From positions 2,108,001-2,172,000 of the forward strand of contig NW_027043819.1 in NCBI RefSeq assembly GCF_037102585.1: DNA of 64,000 nt, read 5' to 3'. Position 1 is the first letter of the stretch. The number at the start of each line of letters is the position of its first letter. Both the position numbers and the translations under genes were made by a program. Shown here in pieces: positions 18,700 through 28,795 of the stretch. Source of the stretch: Saccharomycopsis crataegensis. Its lineage: Eukaryota; Ascomycota; Saccharomycetes; Ascoideales; Saccharomycopsidaceae. A model generated the notes under the pieces. The model was not told the DNA's origin. It made no database searches and saw nothing but the letters and a program-made list of their open reading frames with translations.

Positions 18700-20116
18700 T
18701 CACAAACCCCACACTTGTTTGAGAGCGGTACCAAATCTTTGGAGACCCTTGTCCAATTGACATTAGTGGCAGCGTATGTAGCTCTGAAAAAGATGTCGGT
18801 ATTTGGCTTTTCACCTTCTTCTAGCACTTCGAACTAGGAGCCAGGAACTAAAAGAGCATTTTTTTGGATAGTAATATCATAAATATCCTTTTCCAAAGCC
18901 AATGGATCGCTGTTGTACTTGGTCTTGAATTCTGGGTGCTTGGTAGCGTCAAAGCTAATGGTGAAAAACATGCCAGCAATTGGGACATGAACTTCAGCAA
19001 AAGAAGGAACATACTTGAAAGCTGAGTCGATGGCAGAATCTCTCTTGTAAGTGTATTCATGACGTAAGACTTGCAACCAATCAATGAAGCCTTCTTGACC
19101 CCAACGAGCTAAGGTACCATAGATAATGGCAGTGCAAAAACCAGAAGGAGTTTGGATAGAAGTTTCGTGGACTCTAAGGAATCTTTCAAGAATGGTCTTT
19201 TGATCAGTCATCCAACCAAGACGAGATCCTGGAGCAAACACTTTAGAAAAAGAGTCCAATCTGATGACTCTACCATCGACATCCCAATGAAGGAAAGATG
19301 GAACCAAAGATTTGATAAATTCTTCATTGGAAACATGGGCTGGCTTAGTACGTTCTGAAGCTTTGACGTGAGGGTCCAATTGGAGGAAATAGTATGGTTC
19401 ATCTTCGACAATGATAATATCATATTTAGACGCAATATCATAAACTGCCTTTCTTCTTTCGAACGGCATGGAGCTACCGGTTGGGTTTTGACCAGTTCAA
19501 ACGGTATAAATCAATTTTGGTAACTTGGCACCAGAACTCTTGATCTTGGCCAACTTTTCCTCGAGCATTTCTGGGATAATCCCAGAATAGTCTATTTCCA
19601 TGGTCAAAGTAATGACACCTTTAGGAACCGCAGTTTTCATAGCGGAAGTAAAGGCGTATTTTTCAACGAGAATAGTATCACCAGGATCACAGAACACTCT
19701 GATACAACTGTCCCAAGATTGGGTGCTACCAACAGTAGGGATGATTTCCCAATCATTGTGAGGGCTGGAATGGATTTTCTTGGTGTGTTCGACAAGAAAG
19801 TCTACCAACTGTGCAGGGCTTTGAGGACCACTTATTGCAAAGCTTTTGACAATGGGATATCAAATTCGTCGCTCAGTTTGGTGACCGTGAAGCTAAGTTC
19901 GTTGGATGGGGTGGCACTGGCGGCGAGACCTTCTTCAAATGGAGGTTTTCAGGTGGTGGCCGAGATAGTATCCCAGGCAAAGTATGAATGCAAAGGAAGA
20001 CCCCCGTCAAGGAAGGCAATATCAGGGGTAGAGGTGTGAGCATCAATTGCCTTAAGTTTTGAAGGAGAACGAGTTGTCACTTGTGAGAAGAACAAATGAC
20101 TGAGATCAAGGGGCAT
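18700..20116 (-). pseudogene. Aromatic/alpha-aminoadipate aminotransferase (ARO8/ARO9 family), broken
   Basis: The minus strand from ATG 20116 to TGA 18700 spells nearly a whole fold-type I aminotransferase of the Aro8 family: MPLDLSHLFFSQVTTRSPSK, then TVGSTQSWD, then YDIIIVEDEPYYFLQL, then the PLP-lysine segment RLDSFSKVFAPGSRLGWM. It is interrupted by in-frame stops at 19949-19951, 19494-19496 (just before TGQNPTG) and 18834-18836 (after LVPGS, where Trp is expected). It also has two frameshifts, near 19846 and near 18765, after which ATYAATNV should continue into LDKGLQRFGTALKQVW. Family length is about 500 residues and the relic covers about 470. Active relatives transfer amino groups in Phe/Tyr/Trp and lysine metabolism. 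The high remaining similarity points to a recent loss. Confidence 0.9.
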
Positions 20117-21318
20117 GGTTGTTGTTGTTATTACACGTTAGAGATTTAATATGTACATGAAACCAACCGGGTGGAAACAAAATACAAGAAAGAAGGAAAG
20201 ATAGTCCGTGAAAAATAGTGCTTATAATTGGATAATCAACCTTTGTATAGTAATATTGTCGCAATGAGTCATAAATACCAATATCCTCTACAACTATTAA
20301 AAATCAGAGTGGTTTCTGCGGGACGACAGTTTGTTTCGGACTTTGAATTTTTTTTGGCCGAGAATTTTTCCATTGGTTTGGTTATTTCCAATTTGTTTAT
20401 TTTTTGCCATGTTGATGGCCTCAAGCTATTCTTCCGAGCCTCAAATTATTCTTCCGACTATTTCACTATTTTTTTCGACTTCATTGATTCATAGATATGG
20501 TCTATGTTTAAAAATGAAAAAATAATAATAGAAAACTAACAAAAATAGGGAAATAGCTGAATCCAGAAAGACCACTGTATATTGAGATGCCCACAATCGC
20601 ATCCTGTAAATTGAAATCAGAAAAACTTTCAATTGCATCTCATCAATCTCGATATTTTCTTTCTTTATTGATGCCACCGAAAATAGTCTGCCCCGTTCAG
20701 ACGGTAGAACAGGGTCAATATCTTCTGTATTATCAGAAGTTGTCTCGGTCAAAATAGTTGGAGGTGAGGTAATTCCCCCTTGAATTGAACATCTGAATTA
20801 CATGACTTGTTCAAGTGGACTTTGGTGAGAGAAATTCTTGCAATGCATCATAGTAGGCGGCCCGTTACATATATACATATATGTATCAATCACTATAGTA
20901 AATAAATGGTGGATCTTCTTTATCGGTTGTTTTTCACCGTATGCGTTCTGGCCTGGGTTTAATGAAGGTTCATGGTAAGGCTTTTTTTTCTATTTTTCTA
21001 TTTTTCCTTTGTTTTACCACACTTAAATGAGGCCGAATCTGTCAATTGATTTCCACGATTTGCAAACATAACAAACGCCATAAATATATTATATACATCA
21101 CAGTATAGTTGGCCCCTAGTGGGGCCTCTCCTGAGCTTCTTCTGAATATTGCTAAACGCAGGTGGAAAAACCGGCTCAGCCTGCACGTGCCTTGAAGCTG
21201 AAAAAAAAAAAAATAGTCATCGATGCAGTCATCGATAGCTATTTAATACCTTTGTTGTCTCTTTAACTTGGTTTGAATTTCCACTCATTAGATATTATTT
21301 GAAGCAAAACAAAACAAA
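20117..21318. promoter_or_regulatory. Upstream region of SHM1 and of the dead aminotransferase gene
   Basis: Near SHM1 there is a CACGTG E-box (21184-21189) and a direct repeat of AGTCATCGAT at 21215-21224 and 21227-21236. Read on the other strand, each copy gives ATCGATGACT, containing a TGACT core as used by Bas1 or Gcn4, known regulators of yeast one-carbon genes. An open frame without ATG on the minus strand (20489 to about 20780) ends in a hydrophobic tail but is not accepted as a gene. Confidence 0.45.
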
Positions 21319-22885
21319 ATGCTCAGACCTGCCTTCAGAATCAACACTCGCTTAGTGTCTCGCGCTTTCCAGCCACTCAGACAGTCCGTGAGAGTAAGTT
21401 GCCGTTCTCAAATTTTCATCCATCGATGATTCATTCTTGATATACTACATGTACTAACTAACTGCTTTCCAGCCTTATGCTCTCTCAACCAACGAAATCA
21501 ACCTCATTTCTAAACATGTCGACGAAATCGATCCAGAAATGAACGAGATCCTCAAGAATGAAAAGCAAAGACAAAAGGATTCCATTACCTTGATCCCATC
21601 CGAAAATTTCACCTCTCAAGCCGTTATGGATCTCTTGGGTTCTCCAATGCAAAACAAATATTCCGAAGGTTATCCAGGTGAGCGTTACTATGGTGGTAAT
21701 CAGTGGATCGATGCTGCTGAATCACTTTGTCAAAAGAGAGCTTTGGAAGCCTTTAACCTTGACCCAGCTTTATGGGGTGCCAATGTCCAATCACTTTCTG
21801 GTTCTCCAGCTAACCTCCAAGCTTATTCTGCCGTCCTCAATGTCGGTGACAGATTGATGGGTCTTGATCTTCCACACGGTGGTCACTTGTCCCACGGGTA
21901 CCAAACCAACACCACCAAGATCTCTTATGTTTCTAAATACTTCCAAACCATGCCATACCGTTTGGATGAAAAGACCGGGGTCATTGATTACGACCAACTC
22001 GAAAAGTCCGCCGAACTTTTCCGCCCAAAGATCATTGTTGCCGGGGCTTCTGCTTACTCTAGAGTCATTGATTACGAACGTATTAGAAAGATTGCCGATA
22101 AGGTCAACGCCTACGTGCTTTCTGATATGGCCCACATTTCCGGGCTTATTTCTGCCGGAGTCACTGCTTCTCCATTCCCATACTCTGATATCGTCACCAC
22201 CACTACCCATAAATCTTTGCGTGGTCCAAGAGGTGCTATCATCTTTTTTAGAAAAGGGCTTAGAAAGGTCACCAAGAAGGGTAAGGAAATTCACTACGAC
22301 TTGGAAAAAAAGATCAACTTCTCAGTTTTCCCAGCTCACCAAGGGGGTCCACACAACCATACCATCTCTGCTCTTGCTGTGGCTCTTAAACAAACTCAAG
22401 CTCCAGAATTCAAAGACTACCAAAAGAAGGTTGTTGCTAACGCCAGCGCTTTCGCCGATGCTTTACTTTCCAAGAACTTGAACCTCGTTTCTGGGGGTAC
22501 CGACAACCACTTGATCTTGATTGATTTGCGTAGTCGTAACATTGACGGTGCCAGAGTCGAAGCCGTTTTGGAACGTATCAACATTGCCGCCAACAAAAAT
22601 ACCGTTCCTGGTGACAAATCTGCGTTGTTCCCATCCGGTTTGAGAGTTGGTACTCCAGCCATGACCACCAGAGGGTTCGAAACCGGGGAATTCGAAAAGG
22701 TTGCCGACTACATTGACCAAGCTGTCAAGATTGCTATCGACCTCAAGGCCGAAGTTCAAGGTGACTCTCCAAAACTGTTGTTGGCTAACTTCAAGACGGC
22801 TGCCGATGAAAGTGCCAAGGTCAAACAATTGGCTGAAGATGTCAAGCAATGGGCTAACCAATACCCATTGCCAGGTGAATTTTAA
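21319..22885 (+). CDS. SHM1: Mitochondrial serine hydroxymethyltransferase, two exons
   Basis: Exon 1 is 21319-21393 and encodes a basic presequence ([20 protein letters not shown]). A 79-bp intron (21394-21472, GTAAGT, TACTAAC, CAG) separates it from exon 2 (21473-22885); the total is 495 residues. The presequence on its own short exon marks the mitochondrial isoform. The enzyme is complete: [30 protein letters not shown], and the PLP-lysine segment [14 protein letters not shown]. It interconverts serine and glycine with tetrahydrofolate, feeding one-carbon units to purine, thymidylate and methionine synthesis. The start inside exon 2 (21539) would lack the presequence and the first conserved helix, so splicing is preferred. 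Confidence 0.95.
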
Positions 22886-23257
22886 TTTTGAAGTTTACCG
22901 GTGAGCTTTTTTGTTTTCTTTTCTCCTTGTTTAGATTATTCCCAGCAGTCTACTTTTTTTTTGGTTCAACAGAAATCGAATTACTTAATAGATATGTTCG
23001 CTTTCAAAAAGATTTTAATTTTCTTGTAACTGTGTTAACATATATGTTGACATGACTCCTAATATCTCAATAATTTAAAGTCACAACTACGAATCTGCAG
23101 TTTACAAAGAGACAGAAAAATATCAAAACAGGAAAAAAATATATCTTTAAAAAAAGCCACAAATAAATAAATAGCAATAGAATTTAAAACAAAAAAAAAG
23201 CAAATATTTTATAACATAGACAAACACTGCATAAACAGTATAAAAAAGAGTTATCCA
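22886..23257. other. Intergenic between convergent genes
   Basis: 3' flanks of SHM1 and the next minus-strand gene. A/T-rich with several A-runs fitting poly(A) signals. Nothing else is seen. Confidence 0.4.
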
Positions 23258-26200
23258 TCAATCAAAGCCTTCTAAAGCCTTCAAGGCCTTAGATAATCTT
23301 CTAATGCCTTCATCGTATCTTTCGGGATCAGAAATCATATCAGCGGTCAATCTACTAAGGGAGTCAACTATTCTTTCGAGTAATCTCTTTTCCTGTGATG
23401 GTAAGGCCAAGTCTCTGAACTCCAGGCCAATCACAGTACCTTCAGTAGCCTCTAACATTCTTGAAACAGCCTTATAATCAAGTGGCTTCGTCTTATTTTT
23501 TCGTTTGCTTGAAGAAGATGAGCTCGATTTGGGTTTAGATTTGACCTTCCCATTATGGAGGAAGCTTCGAGCCTTATTTGCTTCTTCTGATGAAACTTCG
23601 GCTGCTGTTTGCTTGCCACCTTGGTCAAAAGATGCACTTCCAATATCAATATAATCTTCATTTTCGTTCTCCAAAATTTCAGTTTCAACGTTTTCCTTTT
23701 CACTGTTATTGGAAGAAACTGTAGCTTCATTCGCTTTACGCTGTACTAATTCTTTTTCCACTTCGGCAGTCAAATCTTGGATTGAACTATATTCAGTAAT
23801 TGGACGAGTAGCTTGCAAATTATCTGAGCTTGGTTTTTTTAAAGTGGTGGTCCTGGAAGAGCTAACTGAAGTTTTTCTTGAAGTAGTATCATTCAAGGTG
23901 GTTACCGAGGGTGGTGAGGGCAATGGACGAGAAGTGGTTATCTGACTATTAGAGTCACGCTTTTTGACAAGCAAAGGTGATTCAGATTGTATACTATTAT
24001 TACGAGTATTAAGCGTAATGGTGCTACCAACGGAAGGCTTTCTCTGATTGCTATTAATCATAGAAACACTTGACTTTCGTGAACTGGTACGAATTGAGGA
24101 TCTAGAAGCCCTTCTTGAAGTCTTCCGATCTTCTAAATCATTATCTTCATCTGACTTATACCTTTGGTGGTGGTAATCGAGTGAATCTTTTGAAAATTCC
24201 AGGAGCGGATCATGACCTATATCACCAGAGGCAGCGGCATGCTTAACTTCTGGTGCAGAGTCCTTGGGTGTGGTACGAGAATCATAAATGGTCTCTTCCG
24301 ATTTCTTCTTCAAGGTCAGAGATGATCTTGCAGTTTTCACACTTTCCATATTATTCTCATCAGAAATCTTTTCTCTGACAGACGGAGCCGATTCCATATG
24401 GGCGCTGGAAAATGATATATCCCTCAATTTCACAGTTTCAGACCTTTCTGGAATGGCCATCGGCTGAGGTGAGGATTCACTGGAAGATTCGTGTGGAACG
24501 AACGTGGAATTACCAAACATCGAAAAAGATTTATGGTTTCGCAGTTTAGGACTATACGGATTTTGAGTAGAGTTCCGTAGTTTCATTTCGTTAATCAAAC
24601 TGGTAATTTGTTCATCATCGGTTAAATCCAAATCTTGCAGAATCATGTTGTTGTCCGATGGTGGTCGTAATTCAAAATTCAAATTCCTGGTAGAGGTCTC
24701 TGACGCTGGAGCCCTAACACTGGCCACGTCCTCGGAAGGTCTGATGATACTATGATCCCCATTTACAGATCTCAAGTCACTATTACGCAAAGTGTTAAGA
24801 AGAGTCTTATTATCAAGCGAAGTGAACGAAATCTCATCAAAATCACTGCCAAAAGTAGGTAGTAAGGACTTGTTGGTATTTTCCATAGATGTGAAATTTT
24901 CATCACTATGAGAATCAAATGAATCATCTTTTTCAATTGGCAGTGGTTTCTTATCACCCAAATCGTAATTGTGGAGGTTTACTGAAGATGGCTCACTAAA
25001 ATCCGATGGCATAGGTCTGATTGGAGATCTTGGTGGGATCAATAGCTCATCAGGGTTTGCACCTGGAGGAGCTAAAATAATTGTGGATCTTATGTTAGAG
25101 GCTTCAGATCCTTCGTTTCCAAAGCTAGCAACGCTGGTTGGAGATTTTAATTCAGCTTCGTTATGGATGGAAGAGCTTCTAGAATGTCTCGAGCCAGGAG
25201 ATTTAACTTGATCGTCCAGAGAGATGGGATTTTTCGAGTTAACATCAATTGATAATTGTTTTGTATTGAGAAATGATTTTCTGTTTCCCATGGCCTCTTT
25301 GCTTGAACTAGGAGTTTCCCCGGCACGAAAACTGTTGTTATAGGCGCCTTGACCAAAAAGTGAATTTCTCATGGAGTAATAGTTCAGTGGTATTCCTGGA
25401 TTAGATGAGCCCATGGTAACGTTTTTAGTTGGAACGTTACTTTGGTGATAGTCCACAGACTGAGGCCTGGACTTTGGTTTTTGGCCAACCATGTGTGGAA
25501 CTGATCTATCTGGAGCAGGCCCAGTATTGGAGACAGTAGGATGGGTATTGAAAACAAAGGATCCCGGCATTCTGTCAGAAGCATCCTTGATAATTCCATT
25601 GGGATTAGCGTGAACCTGAAAAGAATGATCTGTAGAGTGACTGGTTAAAGAGTTCAAATGTTCCGGTTCAGTGGAGCCGGCGATGATAGACCCATTGAAG
25701 CTAGCAATTGGATGATCTTGCTCATGAATCAAGTCAGAAACAACATTATTGTTTGTAGTTCCAACATTCCCAAGCGAGTTGTTTTCAAAATGTATTCTCG
25801 AGTTTATAATGTCCTCTGCATCATTAGAATCGACCGAACTCTCGTAATTAGAAACGGTGGTAATATCCTTGGGAGGCGAGCTCAACGGAATATCTTCTTC
25901 TAAGTTTTCAGTGGTATTATATTGAAGACCAAATGAATTTCTCAAAGGTGATGAACTTGAGTTAGCAGATGATGCTGTGTTAGGTGGCAGTTTCTTCAAT
26001 CTAAGAAAAGGGAGATGTGGAGGGAAGGAGTCCAAGGACTTAGGCATCGCAGATTGCGATACTTGGCCTTGTGATTCAATAGTTGGTGATGGCGAGGGAG
26101 TATGAAACGAGTCCCCTTGGGCAATTCTTATGTCTTTGTTGTGATAGGTAATTGGAATGGCATCAGAGACCACGCCGGAATAAGCTGAAATATTAGACAT

Positions 26201-26269
26201 ATAGGAGTATCGCTGCGAGCCCTCATCACTAGACTTATATTGGTGAGAAGAGTGATTTTGGTTAGACAT
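23258..26269 (-). CDS. Large disordered protein with Nba1-like C-terminus
   Basis: The 1003-residue frame is mostly low-complexity, rich in Ser, Asn, Asp and Pro, with many possible Cdk sites (SP/TP). The only conserved-looking block is the last 70 residues, with GTVIGLEFRDLALP, then VDSLSRLTADMISDP and RLSKALKALEGF. This recalls the end of yeast Nba1, a bud-neck protein that keeps Cdc42 from being reactivated at old division sites. A basic Ser/Lys patch (KSKPKSSSSSSSKRKNKTK) precedes it. If correct, the protein is a cortical polarity or cytokinesis factor. The assignment is tentative because fast-evolving disordered proteins are hard to place by eye. ATG 26269 is the first in the frame. Confidence 0.55.
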   Translation of the reverse strand: MSNQNHSSHQYKSSDEGSQRYSYMSNISAYSGVVSDAIPITYHNKDIRIAQGDSFHTPSPSPTIESQGQVSQSAMPKSLDSFPPHLPFLRLKKLPPNTASSANSSSSPLRNSFGLQYNTTENLEEDIPLSSPPKDITTVSNYESSVDSNDAEDIINSRIHFENNSLGNVGTTNNNVVSDLIHEQDHPIASFNGSIIAGSTEPEHLNSLTSHSTDHSFQVHANPNGIIKDASDRMPGSFVFNTHPTVSNTGPAPDRSVPHMVGQKPKSRPQSVDYHQSNVPTKNVTMGSSNPGIPLNYYSMRNSLFGQGAYNNSFRAGETPSSSKEAMGNRKSFLNTKQLSIDVNSKNPISLDDQVKSPGSRHSRSSSIHNEAELKSPTSVASFGNEGSEASNIRSTIILAPPGANPDELLIPPRSPIRPMPSDFSEPSSVNLHNYDLGDKKPLPIEKDDSFDSHSDENFTSMENTNKSLLPTFGSDFDEISFTSLDNKTLLNTLRNSDLRSVNGDHSIIRPSEDVASVRAPASETSTRNLNFELRPPSDNNMILQDLDLTDDEQITSLINEMKLRNSTQNPYSPKLRNHKSFSMFGNSTFVPHESSSESSPQPMAIPERSETVKLRDISFSSAHMESAPSVREKISDENNMESVKTARSSLTLKKKSEETIYDSRTTPKDSAPEVKHAAASGDIGHDPLLEFSKDSLDYHHQRYKSDEDNDLEDRKTSRRASRSSIRTSSRKSSVSMINSNQRKPSVGSTITLNTRNNSIQSESPLLVKKRDSNSQITTSRPLPSPPSVTTLNDTTSRKTSVSSSRTTTLKKPSSDNLQATRPITEYSSIQDLTAEVEKELVQRKANEATVSSNNSEKENVETEILENENEDYIDIGSASFDQGGKQTAAEVSSEEANKARSFLHNGKVKSKPKSSSSSSSKRKNKTKPLDYKAVSRMLEATEGTVIGLEFRDLALPSQEKRLLERIVDSLSRLTADMISDPERYDEGIRRLSKALKALEGFD

Positions 26270-27132
26270 GATGGTAGCGTTTGGTTATTATTTTATTGTA
26301 TATCTGGGGTCTTCGTTTTTCCTTTTATTGAGTTCCGATGATCTAGACTATCTCTAGCAAGGGAATGGGACTGATGGATGGGTAAAATCAAAAGAAAGCC
26401 CTAGATATCAAAGTCTTTGAAATTTGGTAGGACAAAAAAAAACAAAAGTGATACAAATTAAGAGCAGCGGAAACAGATGTGTCGCCTTATATTTCTTAAT
26501 TTCCCAGAATATGGTCTAATAATAGTAAACGAGATGAGCATCCTGAACTTTTTTTTTCGCTGACCGCCGTCTAGATAGTGGCATAGCGGAAAATGTAAAC
26601 AAAAGCCTTTGGTAGTGCGTTTAGACTCAGATCAAATAGATAACTCATCCCTTTGTTACCCGCCCATAACCACTACTTCTACACCTTTTTTCATTAATAT
26701 TTTCTTATTATCTCCTTTATTATTCTTTATTATCTATTTTCTATTGAAATCACCGCACATTGAAATTATAGTTATCTATTATATCTCATCTCTTGATGAT
26801 ATATTTTATCTCATATATATCAACCCCAATGGTATAGAGTCCCGTGTCTTGATGCTAACCACCAGACTTATCGTTCTTTCTTGTGGTTAAAATAAAAACT
26901 TGATGATCTCTTTACAAGCCTTGTGATTTCCATGCTCCACTATTGCTAATCGCTTTACAAGCCTCGTGTTGTCCAAACTCCATTTTTGATAATATCAATT
27001 ATACACTCAAAAAAATCTATGTATCAAAAAAAAGAGCACTTGAGAAATGAATAGCATCGAAATATGTTTGTAAATAAATAATAGAGGGGAGAAAAACAAA
27101 AAAAAAATAAAGCTTCTTATACACTACTCCGC
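26270..27132. other. Intergenic, includes a 43-bp-spaced imperfect direct repeat
   Basis: It is upstream of the Nba1-like gene and downstream of YDJ1. CTTTACAAGCCT starts at 26910 and again at 26953, and similarity runs on for about 30 bp (GTG..TCCA..CTCCA). The middle (26690-26830) is very AT-rich. No gene is supported. Confidence 0.4.
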
Positions 27133-28347
27133 TTATTGAGAGGCACACTGGACACCTGGACCGGATTCCTCGTAATATTCGTCTTCATCTGCAGCACCTC
27201 TTCTACCAGAGGCATGCTTGGATTGATCAAATTCTTCTAACTGAACTTCATCAATTTCCTTACCTGCAGGAATCTTAACCTTTGGTCTAGCAGGCAATAC
27301 TTGTTCCAATAACTTGAGTTTGTCTTCAGAAGCGAAACCATTCTTAGGGAATTCAACCTCAAAAGTAACAAACAAGTTACCGTGACCACCAACTCTTCTA
27401 ATTGGCATACCTTGGTCTGGAATAACCTTCACAACACCGTGAGAAATCACTTCACCTGGCAAGATTTCTGTCTTGATCCATGCACCACTAATGTGTGGGA
27501 AGGCAATTTCGCCACCGGCAATAGCAGTCAACAAGTCAATCTTTTGTTTCTTGAATAAGTCATTGCCCTTTCTGGTGAAGTCTGGGTGTTCCTTTTCGTG
27601 GATTATAATGATAACGTCACCGGTAATGGTGTCTGGAGCTTGATCACCTTCGCCTCTGAAAGTGACAGTTTCGCCATCCTTCATACCTGGATCAATGTGA
27701 ACGACAAGAATCTTCTTTTCAGACACAGTCTTCTTACCTCTACAAGTGGTACATCTGTCTTTTGGATTGATGATACTACCTTCACCATGACAAGCGTCAC
27801 ACTCAGTTTGGAATCTCTGAATGACTGGACCCATTTGTCTAGTAACAAATTTAACACCATTACCACCACAGCCGGTACATTGTTTAACAGCTCCTTCCTT
27901 ACCACCTCTACCGTCACAAGATTTACATAAGATAGTCTTGTTCAAGGCCAATTTTGTGGTCTTACCCTTGTAAAGGTCTTCCAAAGACACTTCAAGGCTG
28001 TGTTTGACATCTTTACCTCTTTTTGGACCTTGTGGACGTCCGCCAGCACCACCACCGAACATACCGCCACCAAAGAATTGTGAAAAGATGTCGTTAGGAT
28101 CCATTCCTCCCATGCCTCCCATACCTGGACCCTCAGTACCGTATTCATCGTATTGTGTTCTCTTGGTTTCGTCTGACAAGACTTCGTAAGCTGAAGTGAT
28201 TTCTTTGAATTTTTCGGCAGCTTCTTCGCTAGGGTTCTTATCTGGATGGTATTTCAAAGCAGCTTTTCTATAAGCCTTCTTGATTTGGGTGTCTGAAGCA
28301 TCTGGTGAAACCCCTAAAAGGTCGTACAATTTGGTTTCCTTCACCAT
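27133..28347 (-). CDS. YDJ1: DnaJ/Hsp40 co-chaperone Ydj1 (type A, farnesylated)
   Basis: The 404-residue type A J-protein has a J-domain with HPD at residues 34-36, a Gly/Phe/Met-rich linker ([19 protein letters not shown]) and four zinc-binding CxxCxGxG repeats ([32 protein letters not shown]). Two beta-barrel substrate domains follow, and a C-terminal CASQ box for farnesylation, identical to yeast Ydj1. It stimulates cytosolic Hsp70 and helps protein import into mitochondria and ER. The codons are highly biased, fitting strong expression. Upstream, GAATTTTC at 28594-28601 matches a two-unit heat-shock element. Confidence 0.97.
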   Translation of the reverse strand: MVKETKLYDLLGVSPDASDTQIKKAYRKAALKYHPDKNPSEEAAEKFKEITSAYEVLSDETKRTQYDEYGTEGPGMGGMGGMDPNDIFSQFFGGGMFGGGAGGRPQGPKRGKDVKHSLEVSLEDLYKGKTTKLALNKTILCKSCDGRGGKEGAVKQCTGCGGNGVKFVTRQMGPVIQRFQTECDACHGEGSIINPKDRCTTCRGKKTVSEKKILVVHIDPGMKDGETVTFRGEGDQAPDTITGDVIIIIHEKEHPDFTRKGNDLFKKQKIDLLTAIAGGEIAFPHISGAWIKTEILPGEVISHGVVKVIPDQGMPIRRVGGHGNLFVTFEVEFPKNGFASEDKLKLLEQVLPARPKVKIPAGKEIDEVQLEEFDQSKHASGRRGAADEDEYYEESGPGVQCASQ

Positions 28348-28795
28348 GGTATATGAATATTATGTGTGTAAGCTGGACCGCGGAATATAAAACTTTTGGA
28401 AATAAATTAAATAAACAATACACAAAAGAAAATAAAATAATAATAAACCCTTTTATTAACTGGTATTCCCCTTAAGTTTCTGTGTAAATAGTATTTGCCA
28501 CTGTAATGTTACAATTGTTCCTTATCATGGGCAAAAAAAAATATAAAATTTTTTCACTTTGATTTATAAGAAAACGCCAAAAAAGAAAAACTAGAATTTT
28601 CCACGTGCCGGGTGACGTCTGTATAAAATTAACTGCTTCCTTTCTTTTTTTTTTTTTTTTTTTAGTATACAGTATTAAAACTATGGTAGTATGAAATCAC
28701 AAAATTGAAGTCATTTTCATTATACAACAGAAAATAGAAAAGAAAAAGAAAAAAAAAATATATGGATAAATAGGAAAGAAAAAAGAAAAGACAAA
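28348..28795. promoter_or_regulatory. YDJ1 promoter and SRP68 3' flank
   Basis: It contains a two-unit heat-shock-like element GAATTTTC (28594-28601), an overlapping-flank CACGTG (28602-28607) and TGACGTC (28612-28618, CRE-like), about 245-270 bp before the YDJ1 ATG. A T-run at 28645-28663 lies near the SRP68 terminator side. Confidence 0.4.

Noticed and set aside
20489-20780. Minus-strand frame with acidic start and hydrophobic tail
   Set aside because: No ATG, no splice acceptor with a clear branch site, no family resemblance; kept only as a remark.
26609-26890. 93-codon frame upstream of the Nba1-like gene
   Set aside because: GTG start and composition explained by AT-rich DNA; no family.
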